DNA from: Aquibium carbonis
GTDB lineage: Bacteria > Pseudomonadota > Alphaproteobacteria > Rhizobiales > Rhizobiaceae
DNA: 64,000 bases
Direction: 5' to 3'
Assembly: GCF_003970795.1 (NCBI RefSeq)
Contig: NZ_RWKW01000004.1
Span: forward strand, 1-64,000
Both the position numbers and the translations under genes were made by a program. The notes under the pieces were generated by a model. It was given only the letters and a program-made list of their open reading frames with translations. It was not told the DNA's origin and did not search any database. Below are positions 31,801 through 41,217 of this stretch, piece by piece. The first letter of the stretch is position 1. Each line of letters begins with the position of its first letter.

Positions 31801-32804
31801 GCCTCTCGCTCGCCGACATCCTCGCCGCCGCGCGGACCATCCGCGACCTGGCTGTTCGAACGCCGCTGGTGCCATCCCCTCATCTGGCGCGGCTGGCCGG
31901 GCACGATTTCCTGGTGAAGCTCGAGAACACCCAGCCCATCGGCGCCTTCAAGCTGCGCGGCGCGGCAAACGCGATCCTCAACCTGCCGGCCGACGTCGGC
32001 GGCGTGACCTGCTGCTCGACCGGCAACCATGGCCGTGGCGTCGCCTATGCGGCCCGCGCCCGCGGCATGAAGGCGGTGATCTGCATGTCGGCGCTGGTGC
32101 CGCAGGCCAAGATCGACGGCATTCGCGCGCTCGGCGCCGAGGTCCGCATCGTCGGGCGAAGCCAGGACGACGCGCTGGCCGAGAGCCGGCGCATCGCCGA
32201 GGAAGACGGCTTGGTCGAGATCTCGCCCTTCGACGATCCCCTGGTGATCGCCGGCCAGGGCACGATCGGACTGGAGCTGATGCAGGACCGGCCCGACCTC
32301 GACATGGTGCTGGTGCCGCTGTCGGGCGGCGGGCTTGCGGCCGGGGTGGCCCTGGCAGTCAAGACCATCCAGCCGTCCGTCCGCGTCATCGGCGTCTCGA
32401 TGGACCGGGGCGCGGCGATGGACGCCTCGATCCGCGCCGGGCGGCCGGTCGAGGTCGAGGAAGTGGCAAGCCTCGCCGACTCGCTCGGCGGCGGCATCGG
32501 CCTCGACAACCGGCTGTCCTTCCCGCTTTGCCGCGACCTGCTCGACGACGTGGTTCTCGTCACGGAGGACGAGATCTACCGCGCCCTTCAGACCCTCTTC
32601 TACGAAGACCGCATGGTGGCCGAAGGCGCCTGCGTGGTGGGGATCGCCGCCCTGCAGGCCGGCAAGCTTCCCGTCCCGAAGGGGCCGATCGCCACCATCA
32701 TCACGGGCCGCAACGTCGACATGACGGTGTTCCACCGCATCATGGCCGGTCAGGATGTCTCACTCGGCGACCTGACGCTGAAAGGACAAGCCTATGGCGC
32801 ATGA
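31797..32804 (+). CDS. eutB: EutB, threonine-dehydratase-like PLP enzyme of hydroxyectoine use
   Basis: A 335-residue fold-type II PLP enzyme. The Schiff-base lysine is in PIGAFKLRGAANA, the phosphate loop is PLSGGGLAAGV and the substrate loop is CSTGNHGRGVAYAARARG. It resembles serine/threonine dehydratase but in this setting corresponds to EutB, which with EutC helps turn hydroxyectoine-derived intermediates into the ectoine pathway, plausibly by eliminating the hydroxyl. The start is TTG at 31797, inside the ehuA stop, with GAAGGAGG 4 nt upstream. The related BhcB of the beta-hydroxyaspartate cycle is the main alternative. Confidence 0.85.
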   Translation: MSLSLADILAAARTIRDLAVRTPLVPSPHLARLAGHDFLVKLENTQPIGAFKLRGAANAILNLPADVGGVTCCSTGNHGRGVAYAARARGMKAVICMSALVPQAKIDGIRALGAEVRIVGRSQDDALAESRRIAEEDGLVEISPFDDPLVIAGQGTIGLELMQDRPDLDMVLVPLSGGGLAAGVALAVKTIQPSVRVIGVSMDRGAAMDASIRAGRPVEVEEVASLADSLGGGIGLDNRLSFPLCRDLLDDVVLVTEDEIYRALQTLFYEDRMVAEGACVVGIAALQAGKLPVPKGPIATIITGRNVDMTVFHRIMAGQDVSLGDLTLKGQAYGA

Positions 32805-33786
32805 CGTAACGATCCTGACCGAGGCCGACCTGCGGCACATCGTGTCGCTCGACCTTCAGTCGGTCGATGTCGTGGAGAGGGCCTTCGCCGCCCTGGCCGG
32901 AGGGCAGGTCGTCATGCCGCCGATCCTGTCGATGGCCATTCCGGACGCGCATGGCGAGGTGGACGTGAAGACCGCCTATCTGCCGGGGTTCGACGGTTTC
33001 GCCATCAAGGTCAGCCCCGGCTTCTTCGACAATCCGAAGATCGGCCTGCCCAGCCTGAACGGGCTGATGATCCTGTTCTCGGCCAAGACGGGCCTGGTGC
33101 AGGCGCTGCTTCTGGACAATGGCTACCTGACGGACGTCCGCGCCGCCGCCGCCGGCGCCGTGGCGGCCAGGCACCTGGCGCCGGCCGACACGCACACGGC
33201 GGGCGTCATCGGGACCGGTGTCCAGGCGCGGCTGCAGATCGCGGCGGCCCTGTTGGTGCAGCCGATCCGCCGCGTTCTGGTGTGGGGACGCGACCACGAC
33301 AAGGCGGCGGCCTGCGCGCGCGACATCGCGAGCCGCCATGGCGTCGAAGCGGTTGCCATGCGGGATCCCGCGCGGCTGGTCGCAGACAGCCAGCTCGTCG
33401 TGACCACGACGCCCGCCGCCGAACCGGTGCTGAAGGCCGAATGGCTGCATCCGGGCCTGCACGTCACCGCGATGGGTTCGGACCAGGCCGGCAAGAACGA
33501 GATCGAGCCGGCGGCGCTCGCTGCAGCCGACCTTTATGTCTGCGACCGGGTGAGCCAGTGCGAGACGCTCGGCGAGCTGCGCAGCGCCATCGCGGCCGGC
33601 CTGTGGCGCAAGGGCACGCCGCCCGAACTCGGCGCCATCGTCACAGGCTCGGCCCCTGGCCGAACGCGCGACGACCAGGTGACCCTTTGCGACCTGACCG
33701 GCACCGGGGCACAGGATACCGCCATCGCAACCTTCGCCGCCGAGCGGGCACGACAGGCAGGAGCGGGGTCGGTCATCTCGACCTGA
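32794..33786 (+). CDS. eutC: EutC, ornithine cyclodeaminase/mu-crystallin family enzyme
   Basis: A 330-residue protein of the ornithine cyclodeaminase/mu-crystallin family. The Rossmann core is [21 protein letters not shown] and the substrate strand is [21 protein letters not shown]. Many members are NAD(P)H-dependent imine reductases; reduction of the imine made by EutB is a sensible role. It overlaps the eutB end by 11 nt. The family name alone does not prove cyclodeaminase activity. Confidence 0.86.
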   Translation: MAHDVTILTEADLRHIVSLDLQSVDVVERAFAALAGGQVVMPPILSMAIPDAHGEVDVKTAYLPGFDGFAIKVSPGFFDNPKIGLPSLNGLMILFSAKTGLVQALLLDNGYLTDVRAAAAGAVAARHLAPADTHTAGVIGTGVQARLQIAAALLVQPIRRVLVWGRDHDKAAACARDIASRHGVEAVAMRDPARLVADSQLVVTTTPAAEPVLKAEWLHPGLHVTAMGSDQAGKNEIEPAALAAADLYVCDRVSQCETLGELRSAIAAGLWRKGTPPELGAIVTGSAPGRTRDDQVTLCDLTGTGAQDTAIATFAAERARQAGAGSVIST

Positions 33787-33868
33787 ACGATCGGCCGGGG
33801 CGCGGCAGGCGGACCTCGGCGACCTCCCACCCTTGCAGGTCGGGGGCACACATCACAGGAGACTCGTC

Positions 33869-35239
33869 ATGCTGAAGAACGATCTGCTCGACCAGTGGGA
33901 TCGGGACCATTTCTTCCACCCGTCCACCCATCTCGCCCAGCACGCGCGCGGCGAAAGCCCGAACCGCATCATCACCGGCGGCAAGGGCGTCCACATCGAG
34001 GACCGTGACGGCAACCGGTTGCTCGACGCCTTTGCCGGGCTCTATTGCGTCAATGTCGGCTATGGCCGCACCGAGATCGCGGAGGCGATCGCCGCGCAGG
34101 CGAAGGAACTCGCCTATTATCACGCCTATGTCGGCCACGGCACCGAAGCCTCGGTGACGCTGGCGAAGATGGTGCTCGAGCGCGCGCCGAAACACATGTC
34201 GAAGGTCTATTTCGGCCTCGGCGGATCGGATGCCAACGAAACCAACGTCAAGCTCGTCTGGTACTACAACAACATCCTCGGCCGGCCCGAGAAGAAGAAG
34301 ATCATCTCGCGCTGGCGTGGATATCACGGCTCCGGCCTCGTCACGGGCTCGCTGACCGGGCTGAAGCTCTTCCACGACAAGTTCGATCTTCCGCTCGACC
34401 GGATCCTGCATACCGAGGCGCCCTACTACTTCCGCAGACCCGATCTCGCGATGAGCGAAGCCGACTTCGTCGCGCATTGCGTCGCGGCGCTGGAGGCGAT
34501 GATCGATCGCGAGGGCGCCGACACGATCGCCGCCTTCATCGGCGAGCCGGTTCTGGGCACCGGCGGCATCGTGCCCCCGCCCGCCGGCTACTGGGCCGCG
34601 ATCCAGGCGGTGCTCGACAGGCACGACATCCTCCTGATCGCCGACGAGGTGGTGACGGGGTTCGGCCGGCTGGGGTCGATGTTCGGATCGGACCACTACG
34701 GCATGACGCCGGACATCATCACCATCGCCAAGGGCCTGACCTCAGCCTACGCACCCCTGTCGGGGTCGATCTTCTCGGCGAAGGTCTGGGCCGTCCTTGA
34801 ACGCGGCACAGACGAGAACGGGCCGATCGGCCATGGCTGGACCTATTCGGCGCATCCGATCGGCGCAGCGGCGGGCGTCGCCAACCTCAAGCTGATCGAC
34901 TCGCTTAGCCTGGTGAAGAATGCCGGCGAGACCGGCGCCTACCTCAACGCGGCGATGAAATCCGCGCTCGGCGAACACGCTCGTGTCGGCGACGTCCGCG
35001 GCGAAGGCATGCTCTGCGCGGTCGAGTTCGTGGAGGACCGCGAAACGCGGCGCTTCTTCGACCCGGCGCGCAAGATCGGCCCGGCGGTGGCCGCGGCCCT
35101 GCTCAAGCGCGGGGTGATCGCGCGCGCGATGCCGCAAGGCGACATCCTGGGCTTTGCACCGCCGCTCTGCCTGACGCGCGCCGAGGTCGACGAGGTGGTC
35201 GGCAAGACGGCGGACGCGGTGGCGGAAGTGCTCGGCTGA
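33869..35239 (+). CDS. doeD: Class III aminotransferase, probable diaminobutyrate transaminase (DoeD-like)
   Basis: A 456-residue PLP transaminase of subgroup III. The Schiff-base lysine is in [18 protein letters not shown] (about residue 290), the cofactor-phosphate contact in [15 protein letters not shown], and the Asp contacting the pyridine nitrogen in [15 protein letters not shown]. In ectoine catabolism DoeD moves the amino group of 2,4-diaminobutyrate to give aspartate semialdehyde. CAGGAGACTCGTC precedes the ATG at 33869. It is the last gene of the operon, 82 bp after eutC. The dehydrogenase that would finish the pathway to aspartate is not in the window. Confidence 0.85.
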   Translation: MLKNDLLDQWDRDHFFHPSTHLAQHARGESPNRIITGGKGVHIEDRDGNRLLDAFAGLYCVNVGYGRTEIAEAIAAQAKELAYYHAYVGHGTEASVTLAKMVLERAPKHMSKVYFGLGGSDANETNVKLVWYYNNILGRPEKKKIISRWRGYHGSGLVTGSLTGLKLFHDKFDLPLDRILHTEAPYYFRRPDLAMSEADFVAHCVAALEAMIDREGADTIAAFIGEPVLGTGGIVPPPAGYWAAIQAVLDRHDILLIADEVVTGFGRLGSMFGSDHYGMTPDIITIAKGLTSAYAPLSGSIFSAKVWAVLERGTDENGPIGHGWTYSAHPIGAAAGVANLKLIDSLSLVKNAGETGAYLNAAMKSALGEHARVGDVRGEGMLCAVEFVEDRETRRFFDPARKIGPAVAAALLKRGVIARAMPQGDILGFAPPLCLTRAEVDEVVGKTADAVAEVLG

Positions 35240-35282
35240 CATCACACCCGCCCGTCCACTCCGCCCGGAACGCTGAAGAGGT

Positions 35283-35296
35283 CGGGCTCCGGCCCG
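35283..35296 (+). terminator. Weak hairpin after the ectoine operon
   Basis: CGGGC-TCCG-GCCCG lies 43 bp after the transaminase stop. It is short and lacks a T-tract, so it may or may not end the operon. The rest of the 232-bp gap to the next gene shows nothing distinctive. Confidence 0.3.
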
Positions 35297-35471
35297 TCGT
35301 CGGTCCGCCGTCGTCATCGTCTTGACCCGCGCGCCCGAAAGCGCCAATCCCTAGCGGGAAAAATCCGGCAGGTGCGCGGGACGGACGGCATCGGTTCGAC
35401 GGTCCCGTCTCACGTGAAACCTGCGGACGGGACACGGGCCATGCGCCCGCACGCACAGGGGAACTGCGTCG

Positions 35472-36707
35472 ATGAGCTTGAAGCGTGTCGTCATCGCCGG
35501 CGCCGGCCAGGGCGGTTTCCAGGTTGCGGCCAGCCTGCGTCAGGACGGGTTCGACGGCGAGGTCCTGCTCTTCGGCGACGAGCCGGGGCTGCCCTACCAG
35601 CGTCCGCCGCTGTCCAAGGAGTACATCAAGACGGGCAATGCCGAGCGCCTGCTGTTTCGCAATGCCGATTTCTTCGACAAGAACGCCATCCGCTATCTCG
35701 ACGGGCGGAGCCTGACGACGATCGACCGCGCCGACCGGACGGTCGAACTGGACGATGGCCAGACCCACGGTTTCGACCATCTGGTGCTGGCACTCGGCGC
35801 GCGCAACCGCCGCCTGCCGATCCCCGGCATGGATTTCGACGGCGTGATGCAGCTGCGCACGCTGGCCGATGCGGAGCGCATCCGCGCCGCCATCGCGCCC
35901 GGGCTGTCGCTCGTCGTCATCGGCGGCGGCTTCATCGGCCTCGAGATCGCGGCGACCGCGGCGGCGGCCGGAGCGCGCGTGACGGTGCTGGAGGCCACCG
36001 ACCGGCTGATGTCGCGCGTCGTTTCACCGGCGATCTCGGCGCATTTCCTCGCCATGCATCAGGCTTGCGGGGTCGACGTCCGGCTGGGAACCATGGCGCG
36101 GGGGATCAGGGGCAACGATCGGGGACGCGCAGCGGCGGTGGAGATCGACGAGGGTGCGTCCATCGAGGCCGACATCGTGCTCGTCTCCGCCGGGATCGTG
36201 CCGAACGTCGAGATCGCCGAGGCAGCGGGGATCTATGTGCAGGACGGGATCAGGGTCAACGACCTGATGGAGACCTCCGATCCCCATATCTCGGCCATCG
36301 GCGATTGCGCCTCGTTTCCGTTCGGCCGGGACGGCATCCTGATCCGCCTCGAATCGGTCCAGAACGCCATCGACCAGGCGAAATGCGTCGTCCAGCGCCT
36401 GCTCGGCCATCCGGAGCCCTATGACAAGGTGCCATGGTTCTGGAGCGACCAGGCCGCCTTCAAGCTCCAGATCGCCGGGCTGACCGCCGGCGCCGACCAC
36501 CAGGTGGCGCGCGCGTCGGACGACGGCGCCAAGCTGACCGTGCACTGCTTTCGGCAGGATACGCTGATCGGCGTCGAAACCGTGAACGCGCCAGCCGACC
36601 ACATGATGGCGCGCAAACTGCTGGCGCTGCCGCAGGCCCCGACGCTCGGCGCCGTCGAGGCGAAGGATTTCGACCTCAAGGCGGTGTTCGCAGCAGCCCA
36701 GGCGTGA
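35472..36707 (+). CDS. FAD-dependent NAD(P) oxidoreductase, ferredoxin-reductase type
   Basis: A 411-residue flavoprotein of the rubredoxin/ferredoxin reductase family used by oxygenase systems. The FAD motif is VVIAGAGQGGFQVAASLR, the NAD motif LVVIGGGFIGLEIAATAAA and the late FAD contact ISAIGDCASFPF, with a C-terminal reductase domain after about residue 325 (VPWFWSDQAAFKLQIAGLT). It should pass electrons from NAD(P)H to a ferredoxin. No ferredoxin or oxygenase gene is nearby, so the partner is unknown. Confidence 0.9.
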   Translation: MSLKRVVIAGAGQGGFQVAASLRQDGFDGEVLLFGDEPGLPYQRPPLSKEYIKTGNAERLLFRNADFFDKNAIRYLDGRSLTTIDRADRTVELDDGQTHGFDHLVLALGARNRRLPIPGMDFDGVMQLRTLADAERIRAAIAPGLSLVVIGGGFIGLEIAATAAAAGARVTVLEATDRLMSRVVSPAISAHFLAMHQACGVDVRLGTMARGIRGNDRGRAAAVEIDEGASIEADIVLVSAGIVPNVEIAEAAGIYVQDGIRVNDLMETSDPHISAIGDCASFPFGRDGILIRLESVQNAIDQAKCVVQRLLGHPEPYDKVPWFWSDQAAFKLQIAGLTAGADHQVARASDDGAKLTVHCFRQDTLIGVETVNAPADHMMARKLLALPQAPTLGAVEAKDFDLKAVFAAAQA

Positions 36708-36737
36708 AGCAAATCGCGCGTATGTTAGCCGGCTATT

Positions 36738-37703
36738 TCATGCATCGGTCCGGCCGAGGGGCCTGACTTCGTAGCCAGGCTCCTCCGGTTCGTCGTCGAC
36801 CAGTTCCTGCGGGAAGCCCGGCGCCAGGATCGACAGGCCGGTCGCCTCCTCCAGCCTGCGGATGATGTCGTCGGAGTTGGCCCGCTCGCCATAGCGACGC
36901 TGTCCATCACGGAAGATGTCGATCATCAGCGGCGAGATTTCCAGCGGTACGCCGAAGCGGTCGGCGATGGTCTGGAAGAGGCCGATGTCCTTCATCACCA
37001 AGTCCATCGAGAAGTCGACGTCGCGGGATCCCGACAGGATCAGCTGGCTTTCGGTCTCGTGCACGAAGGAGGTGCCCGACGAGATCCTGATCGCTTCGTA
37101 GGTGGTCGCGAGGTCCATGCCCGCGGCCTTCATCGTCACCAGCGCTTCGCACAGGGTCAGCAGGTTGGCGGTGGCGAGATAGTTGGTCATCACCTTCAGC
37201 GTGGAAGCCGTGCCGATCGGCCCGGTGTGCAGGACGCGCCGGCCGAGCACGGTGAGAACGGGCAGGATGCGCTCGAAGACGGCGCGGTCGCAGCCGGCGA
37301 AGATCGAGATGTTGCCGGTTGCGGCCCGATGCACTCCGCCCGAGACCGGGCAATCGACCGCGAAAGCCCCGAGCGCCTCGACCCTGGCGGCGAGCCGCGT
37401 GATCTCGGCCGCGTCCGTCGTGGACATTTCCGACCAGATCTTGCCGTGCGCCAGACCGGCCAGGATGCCGTCCTCGGCCTCGACCACCGCCGCCGAGGCG
37501 GCCGGCGACGGCAGGCAGGTGATGACCATGTCGCACGCCTGCGCCATCGCGCGCGGGCTTTCGCCCCATGCCGCGCCCGCGGCCAGGAAACGCTCGCCCG
37601 CCTTCGGATCGAGGTCGCGAACCGTCAGGTCGAAGCCGTTTCGCAACAAGGAGCCGGCGAGCTTGCCGCCCACGTTGCCAAGGCCGATGAAGCCCAGTTT
37701 CAT
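36738..37703 (-). CDS. Beta-hydroxyacid dehydrogenase (3-hydroxyisobutyrate dehydrogenase family)
   Basis: A 321-residue NAD(P)-dependent dehydrogenase. The dinucleotide motif is LGFIGLGNVGGKLAGSLL, the substrate motif DCPVSGGVHRAATG, and the catalytic Lys lies in STLKVMTNYLATANL. Members oxidise 3-hydroxyisobutyrate, tartronate semialdehyde or similar acids. A GGGGGA site precedes the ATG at 37703. It lies 44 bp downstream of a P-loop kinase gene on the same strand; substrate unassigned. Confidence 0.9.
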   Translation of the reverse strand: MKLGFIGLGNVGGKLAGSLLRNGFDLTVRDLDPKAGERFLAAGAAWGESPRAMAQACDMVITCLPSPAASAAVVEAEDGILAGLAHGKIWSEMSTTDAAEITRLAARVEALGAFAVDCPVSGGVHRAATGNISIFAGCDRAVFERILPVLTVLGRRVLHTGPIGTASTLKVMTNYLATANLLTLCEALVTMKAAGMDLATTYEAIRISSGTSFVHETESQLILSGSRDVDFSMDLVMKDIGLFQTIADRFGVPLEISPLMIDIFRDGQRRYGERANSDDIIRRLEEATGLSILAPGFPQELVDDEPEEPGYEVRPLGRTDA

Positions 37704-37747
37704 GTCATGTTCCCCCGCCTGATCGCGCCGTTGATGGAAACGGCCGA

Positions 37748-38380
37748 TCATCCGGTCCGCTTCGTGTCCTGTCTCCATTCCACATCGGCGGCGCGGCGGC
37801 ATGCCAGAACGCGACGTGCATTGGGTATATCGTTGGAAAAGGCGCGCGCGACGGCCTGCTCGTGAGAATGGCCGTGCTGCAGCCAGCGTTCGACGAGCCG
37901 CCGCTCCAGGACCGGCTCTTCGACATCGAGGAAGATGGTGAAGTCGAAGCTCGGCGCGAGATCGTTCCACGGGGCTTCGTCCGACAGGAGATAATTGCCC
38001 TCCACCAGCACGAAACGGATGGCGCGGGGGACGACCGCAGCCCCGGCCCGGGCGAGGTCGGCGGCGCGATCGAACAGCGGCACTGCGACGCCCTCTTCGC
38101 TGGCGCGGATGCGCATCAGCGTCGCGGCGAGACCGCCGACGTCGAAAGTTTCCGGCGCACCCTTGCGCGGCAGGAGATTTCGCGCCGCCAGGATGGCATT
38201 GTCGAAGTGGAACCCGTCCATCGGCACGATGACGGCCGATCCTTCGGGAAAGAGGGGCAGCAGGGCTTCTGCGAGGGTCGATTTTCCCGCGCCGGGCGGC
38301 CCGGCAATCGCGACGACGAAACGATCCCGCCCCGCCGCCTTGCGGAAGATGGTCGCCACCAAATGCGCGATTTCGGTCAT
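37748..38380 (-). CDS. Nucleoside/sugar-kinase-like P-loop protein (uridine kinase family)
   Basis: A 210-residue P-loop kinase. Walker A is AIAGPPGAGKSTLAEAL and the Asp after strand 2 is in VPMDGFHFDN, the pattern of uridine kinase/phosphoribulokinase-like proteins. Similar proteins (FrcK) lie beside fructose transport genes in rhizobia, but no sugar transporter is adjacent here. ATG at 38380 follows GAGGCCAGGGCA. The alternative is pantothenate-kinase-like; a true CoaA is encoded separately at 42179-43138. Confidence 0.82.
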   Translation of the reverse strand: MTEIAHLVATIFRKAAGRDRFVVAIAGPPGAGKSTLAEALLPLFPEGSAVIVPMDGFHFDNAILAARNLLPRKGAPETFDVGGLAATLMRIRASEEGVAVPLFDRAADLARAGAAVVPRAIRFVLVEGNYLLSDEAPWNDLAPSFDFTIFLDVEEPVLERRLVERWLQHGHSHEQAVARAFSNDIPNARRVLACRRAADVEWRQDTKRTG

Positions 38381-38450
38381 TGCCCTGGCCTCCTCACCTG
38401 CGCCTCCCATGCTACCGCGAGGGCCCGCCGGCTTGAAGGGGCCACGACGC

Positions 38451-38477
38451 AAAACGGCCGCGGTTTCCCGCGGCCGT
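38451..38477 (-). terminator. Rho-independent terminator of the orphan dctP gene
   Basis: On the minus strand a perfect 10-bp stem ACGGCCGCGG-GAAA-CCGCGGCCGT is followed by TTTTGCG. It begins 27 bp after the dctP stop, a standard position and structure. Confidence 0.85.
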
Positions 38478-38504
38478 CGAACGATCCGATCGCCTGTCGG
38501 CGGA

Positions 38505-39536
38505 CTACATGCCGGTCGAGTACTTCTCGACGAGCGAACGCGCCTCCTCGACGAGCGCCTTGCCGTCCTTGCCCTTGCCGGTCATCTCGGCTTCCCAAGC
38601 CTCGACGAGCGGAGCGGCGGTGTCCTTCCAGCGCTGGGTCTCGGCCTCGTCCAGCACGATGATGTTGTTGTTGCGGCCCTCGGCGATCGCCTTGCCGCCG
38701 ATATCGCCTTCATCCATGACGCGGCCGAAGAAGGCAGCGGTTTCGATGCCGGAATTGTCGTCGATCACCTTCTTCAGGTCGTCGGGCATCGCGTCATAGG
38801 CCGACTTGTTCATCGCGACGACGAAGGTCTGCGTGTAGAGGCCGTTCGTGCCGGAGAAGGTGGTGTGGTTGCTCACCAGCTCGCTGACCTTGAGCGAGGG
38901 GGTCACTTCCCACGGGATCGTGGTCGCATCGATGACGCCCTTGGACAGCGCTTCCGACACTGCCGGAACGGGCATGCCGACCGGGATCGAGCCGAGCTTC
39001 TCGAGCATCTGGTTGATGGTGCGCGAACCGCCGCGGATCTTCAACCCCTTCATGTCCTCGAGCGTGTTCACCGGGGTCTTGGAGTGGATGAGACCCGGGC
39101 CATGCGCGTGCCAGGCTATGACCTTCACGTCGGCGAACTCTTCCATGCAGTGCTTTTCGCAATATTCCTGCAGCGCCTTGGAGGTTGCCTCGCCGGTGGT
39201 CATCAGGAACGGAAGCTCGAAGGCTTCCGTGGTGGGGAACCGGCCGGGCGTGTAGCCGATGACGGTCCAGATGATGTCGACCGCGCCGTCCTTGGCCTGG
39301 TCGTAGAGCGAGGGCGGCGTGCCGCCGAGCGCCATGGCGTCGAACTGGTCGATCTTGATGCGGCCGCCCGACTCCTGCATGACCTTCTCCGCCCAGGGCT
39401 TGAGCGCCTTGGCCGGGATGGTGGCCTGCGGCGGCAGCATCTGGTGCAGGCGAAGCGAGACGTCCTGCGCAAAGCCGGAGACCGTCATGGAGCCGAGCGC
39501 GACGACTGCGGCGATGGAGCATTTCAGCATGTTCAT
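38505..39536 (-). CDS. TRAP transporter solute-binding protein, orphan
   Basis: A 343-residue periplasmic DctP-family protein. Signal peptide residues 1-23 (MLKCSIAAVVALGSMTVSGFA-QD). The carboxylate-binding Arg is in MKGLKIRGGSRTINQMLEKLG and the pocket motif follows (GMPVPAVSEALSKGVIDATTIP). GGGAGG lies 8 nt before the ATG. There are no DctQ or DctM genes beside it and a strong terminator closes it as a single-gene unit, so it must work with a permease encoded elsewhere or serve in sensing. Confidence 0.92.
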   Translation of the reverse strand: MNMLKCSIAAVVALGSMTVSGFAQDVSLRLHQMLPPQATIPAKALKPWAEKVMQESGGRIKIDQFDAMALGGTPPSLYDQAKDGAVDIIWTVIGYTPGRFPTTEAFELPFLMTTGEATSKALQEYCEKHCMEEFADVKVIAWHAHGPGLIHSKTPVNTLEDMKGLKIRGGSRTINQMLEKLGSIPVGMPVPAVSEALSKGVIDATTIPWEVTPSLKVSELVSNHTTFSGTNGLYTQTFVVAMNKSAYDAMPDDLKKVIDDNSGIETAAFFGRVMDEGDIGGKAIAEGRNNNIIVLDEAETQRWKDTAAPLVEAWEAEMTGKGKDGKALVEEARSLVEKYSTGM

Positions 39537-39578
39537 TGAAGCACCTCCCTTTGGTATCCCTTTGTTATAAGGTAAAAC

Positions 39579-39593
39579 CTTTTCGATGAAAAG
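39579..39593. promoter_or_regulatory. Inverted repeat upstream of orphan dctP
   Basis: CTTTTC-GAT-GAAAAG is a perfect inverted repeat in an A+T-rich stretch about 43 bp before the dctP start. A TTATAA on the minus strand at 39564-39569 could be a -10 element. It may be a regulator site for the orphan binding protein. Confidence 0.4.
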
Positions 39594-39727
39594 TGGCGGG
39601 TTGTACGGAAGCGTTCATGGCTTCCCATGATGGTAAAGGATGGCTCGAAGCACCCATGAAAGTCTCGACAGCCATGCGCGAAGTGGCGTAAGCCCCGCCC
39701 AACAGCCTGCCACACGGGAGATCAAAC

Positions 39728-40861
39728 GTGTCGTCAATCACCGCCGCCAAGCCACCCTTTCGCGCCGACCACGTCGGCAGCCTGCTGAGGCCGGACTCGG
39801 TCAAGGCGGCCCGCCGGAAGTATCATGACGACAAGTCGATCGATGCCGCCGAATTGAAGGCCGTCGAGGACGAGGCCATCCGAGAGGTCATCAAGCTGCA
39901 GGAAGATGTCGGAATTCCGGCGATCACCGACGGCGAGATCCGCCGCTCGTTCTGGCACTACGACTTCATGGGCGACCTGACCGGGCTGGACCTCGAACAG
40001 CGCGACGAGGGCGTGCAGTTCCATGGCGTGAAACTGCGTCCGATCTTCCCCACCATCACCGGCAAGCTCGATTTCCCCGCCGATCATCCGATGATCGAGC
40101 ACTTCAAGTTCGTGGCCGCAAACACGAAAGCGACGCCGAAGATCTCCATCCCCGGCCCCAGCTGCTGCCATTTCCGCACCGCCAGGGCCGACATCAAGCC
40201 GAAGGAATACCAGGACGATCCGGAAGCGCTGTTCGCCGATCTCGCCGCGACCTATGCCAAGGCCGTGCAGGCCTTCTACGACGCCGGCTGCCGCTATCTG
40301 CAGATGGACGACATCTTCTTTGCCTATCTGTGCGACCCCAAGCACCGTGCCGCCAAGACGGCGGAAGGCATGGATCCCGACTGGCTGATCGACCGCTATG
40401 CCTGGATGATGCACGAGGCGATCAAGGACCGCCCGGCCGACATGCTGATCGGCATGCACATGTGCCGCGGCAACTTCGTCTCGACCTACGCGGCCGAAGG
40501 CGCCTACGATCCCGCCGCCGACGCGATCTTCAACAAGACCGGCGTCGACATCTACTTCATGGAATACGACAGCGAGCGCGCCGGCGGACTGGAGCCGCTG
40601 CGCCTGCTGCCGAAGGGCAAGAAGCGCGTTCTGCCCGGCTTCATCACCACCAAGACCGGCGAGCTGGAATCGATCGACGACCTGAAGCGCAAGTTCGACG
40701 CGGCAGCGAAACATGCCGATCTCGATCAGCTCGGCATCGCGCCGCAATGCGGCTTCGCGTCGACCGAGGAAGGCAACAAGATCACCGTCGACGACCAGAA
40801 GCGCAAGCTGGAACTGGTGGTGAAGACGGCCGAGGCGATCTGGGGCGGCGTAGACAAGTAG
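39728..40861 (+). CDS. MetE C-terminal-domain protein (cobalamin-independent methionine synthase type)
   Basis: A 377-residue TIM-barrel enzyme matching the catalytic C-terminal half of MetE. Zinc-site residues are visible as GMHMCRGNF (His and Cys), Glu in YFMEYDSERAG and Cys in APQCGFAS. The N-terminal half of full MetE (about 750 residues in all) is absent, as in archaeal or core MetE proteins, which use other methyl donors. The start is GTG at 39728 with GGGAG about 8 nt upstream. It is a single gene divergent from dctP; donor and acceptor cannot be named. Confidence 0.87.
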   Translation: MSSITAAKPPFRADHVGSLLRPDSVKAARRKYHDDKSIDAAELKAVEDEAIREVIKLQEDVGIPAITDGEIRRSFWHYDFMGDLTGLDLEQRDEGVQFHGVKLRPIFPTITGKLDFPADHPMIEHFKFVAANTKATPKISIPGPSCCHFRTARADIKPKEYQDDPEALFADLAATYAKAVQAFYDAGCRYLQMDDIFFAYLCDPKHRAAKTAEGMDPDWLIDRYAWMMHEAIKDRPADMLIGMHMCRGNFVSTYAAEGAYDPAADAIFNKTGVDIYFMEYDSERAGGLEPLRLLPKGKKRVLPGFITTKTGELESIDDLKRKFDAAAKHADLDQLGIAPQCGFASTEEGNKITVDDQKRKLELVVKTAEAIWGGVDK

Positions 40862-40938
40862 AACCACCTCGGGTCGCCGCGTTCTCCTCACGGGGGCGCT
40901 CCTTTGTCCAGGGCCGTCCCCCGTGCTATAATCGGTCC

Positions 40939-41217
40939 ATGGCAAAGCCTCCCACGACGCAGATGGTCACGATTTCGCTTTCGACCGAGCAGGCGGAGCG
41001 CTTGCGGAACGCCGTGGCGTCCGGTGCCTACGCTTCGAGCGACGACGTGGTTCAGGACGCCCTGCGGCTTTGGGAGTTGCGGGAACGCGAACGCGCGGAA
41101 GACCTGGCCCGGCTGAAACAGGCTTACGTCGAAGGCAAGCATAGTGGCACGCCGCGCGAGATTGACCGCGAAAGCTTCCTAGCCGATCTCAGAGAGCAGT
41201 TCCGCGCTCGTGGCTAG
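40939..41217 (+). CDS. ParD-family antitoxin
   Basis: A 92-residue protein with an N-terminal ribbon-helix-helix domain (TQMVTISLSTEQAERLRNAVASGAY, SSDDVVQDALRLWE) and a basic, flexible C-terminus that would wrap the toxin. It overlaps the toxin start by 8 nt. Antitoxins of this type repress their own operon. Confidence 0.9.
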   Translation: MAKPPTTQMVTISLSTEQAERLRNAVASGAYASSDDVVQDALRLWELRERERAEDLARLKQAYVEGKHSGTPREIDRESFLADLREQFRARG

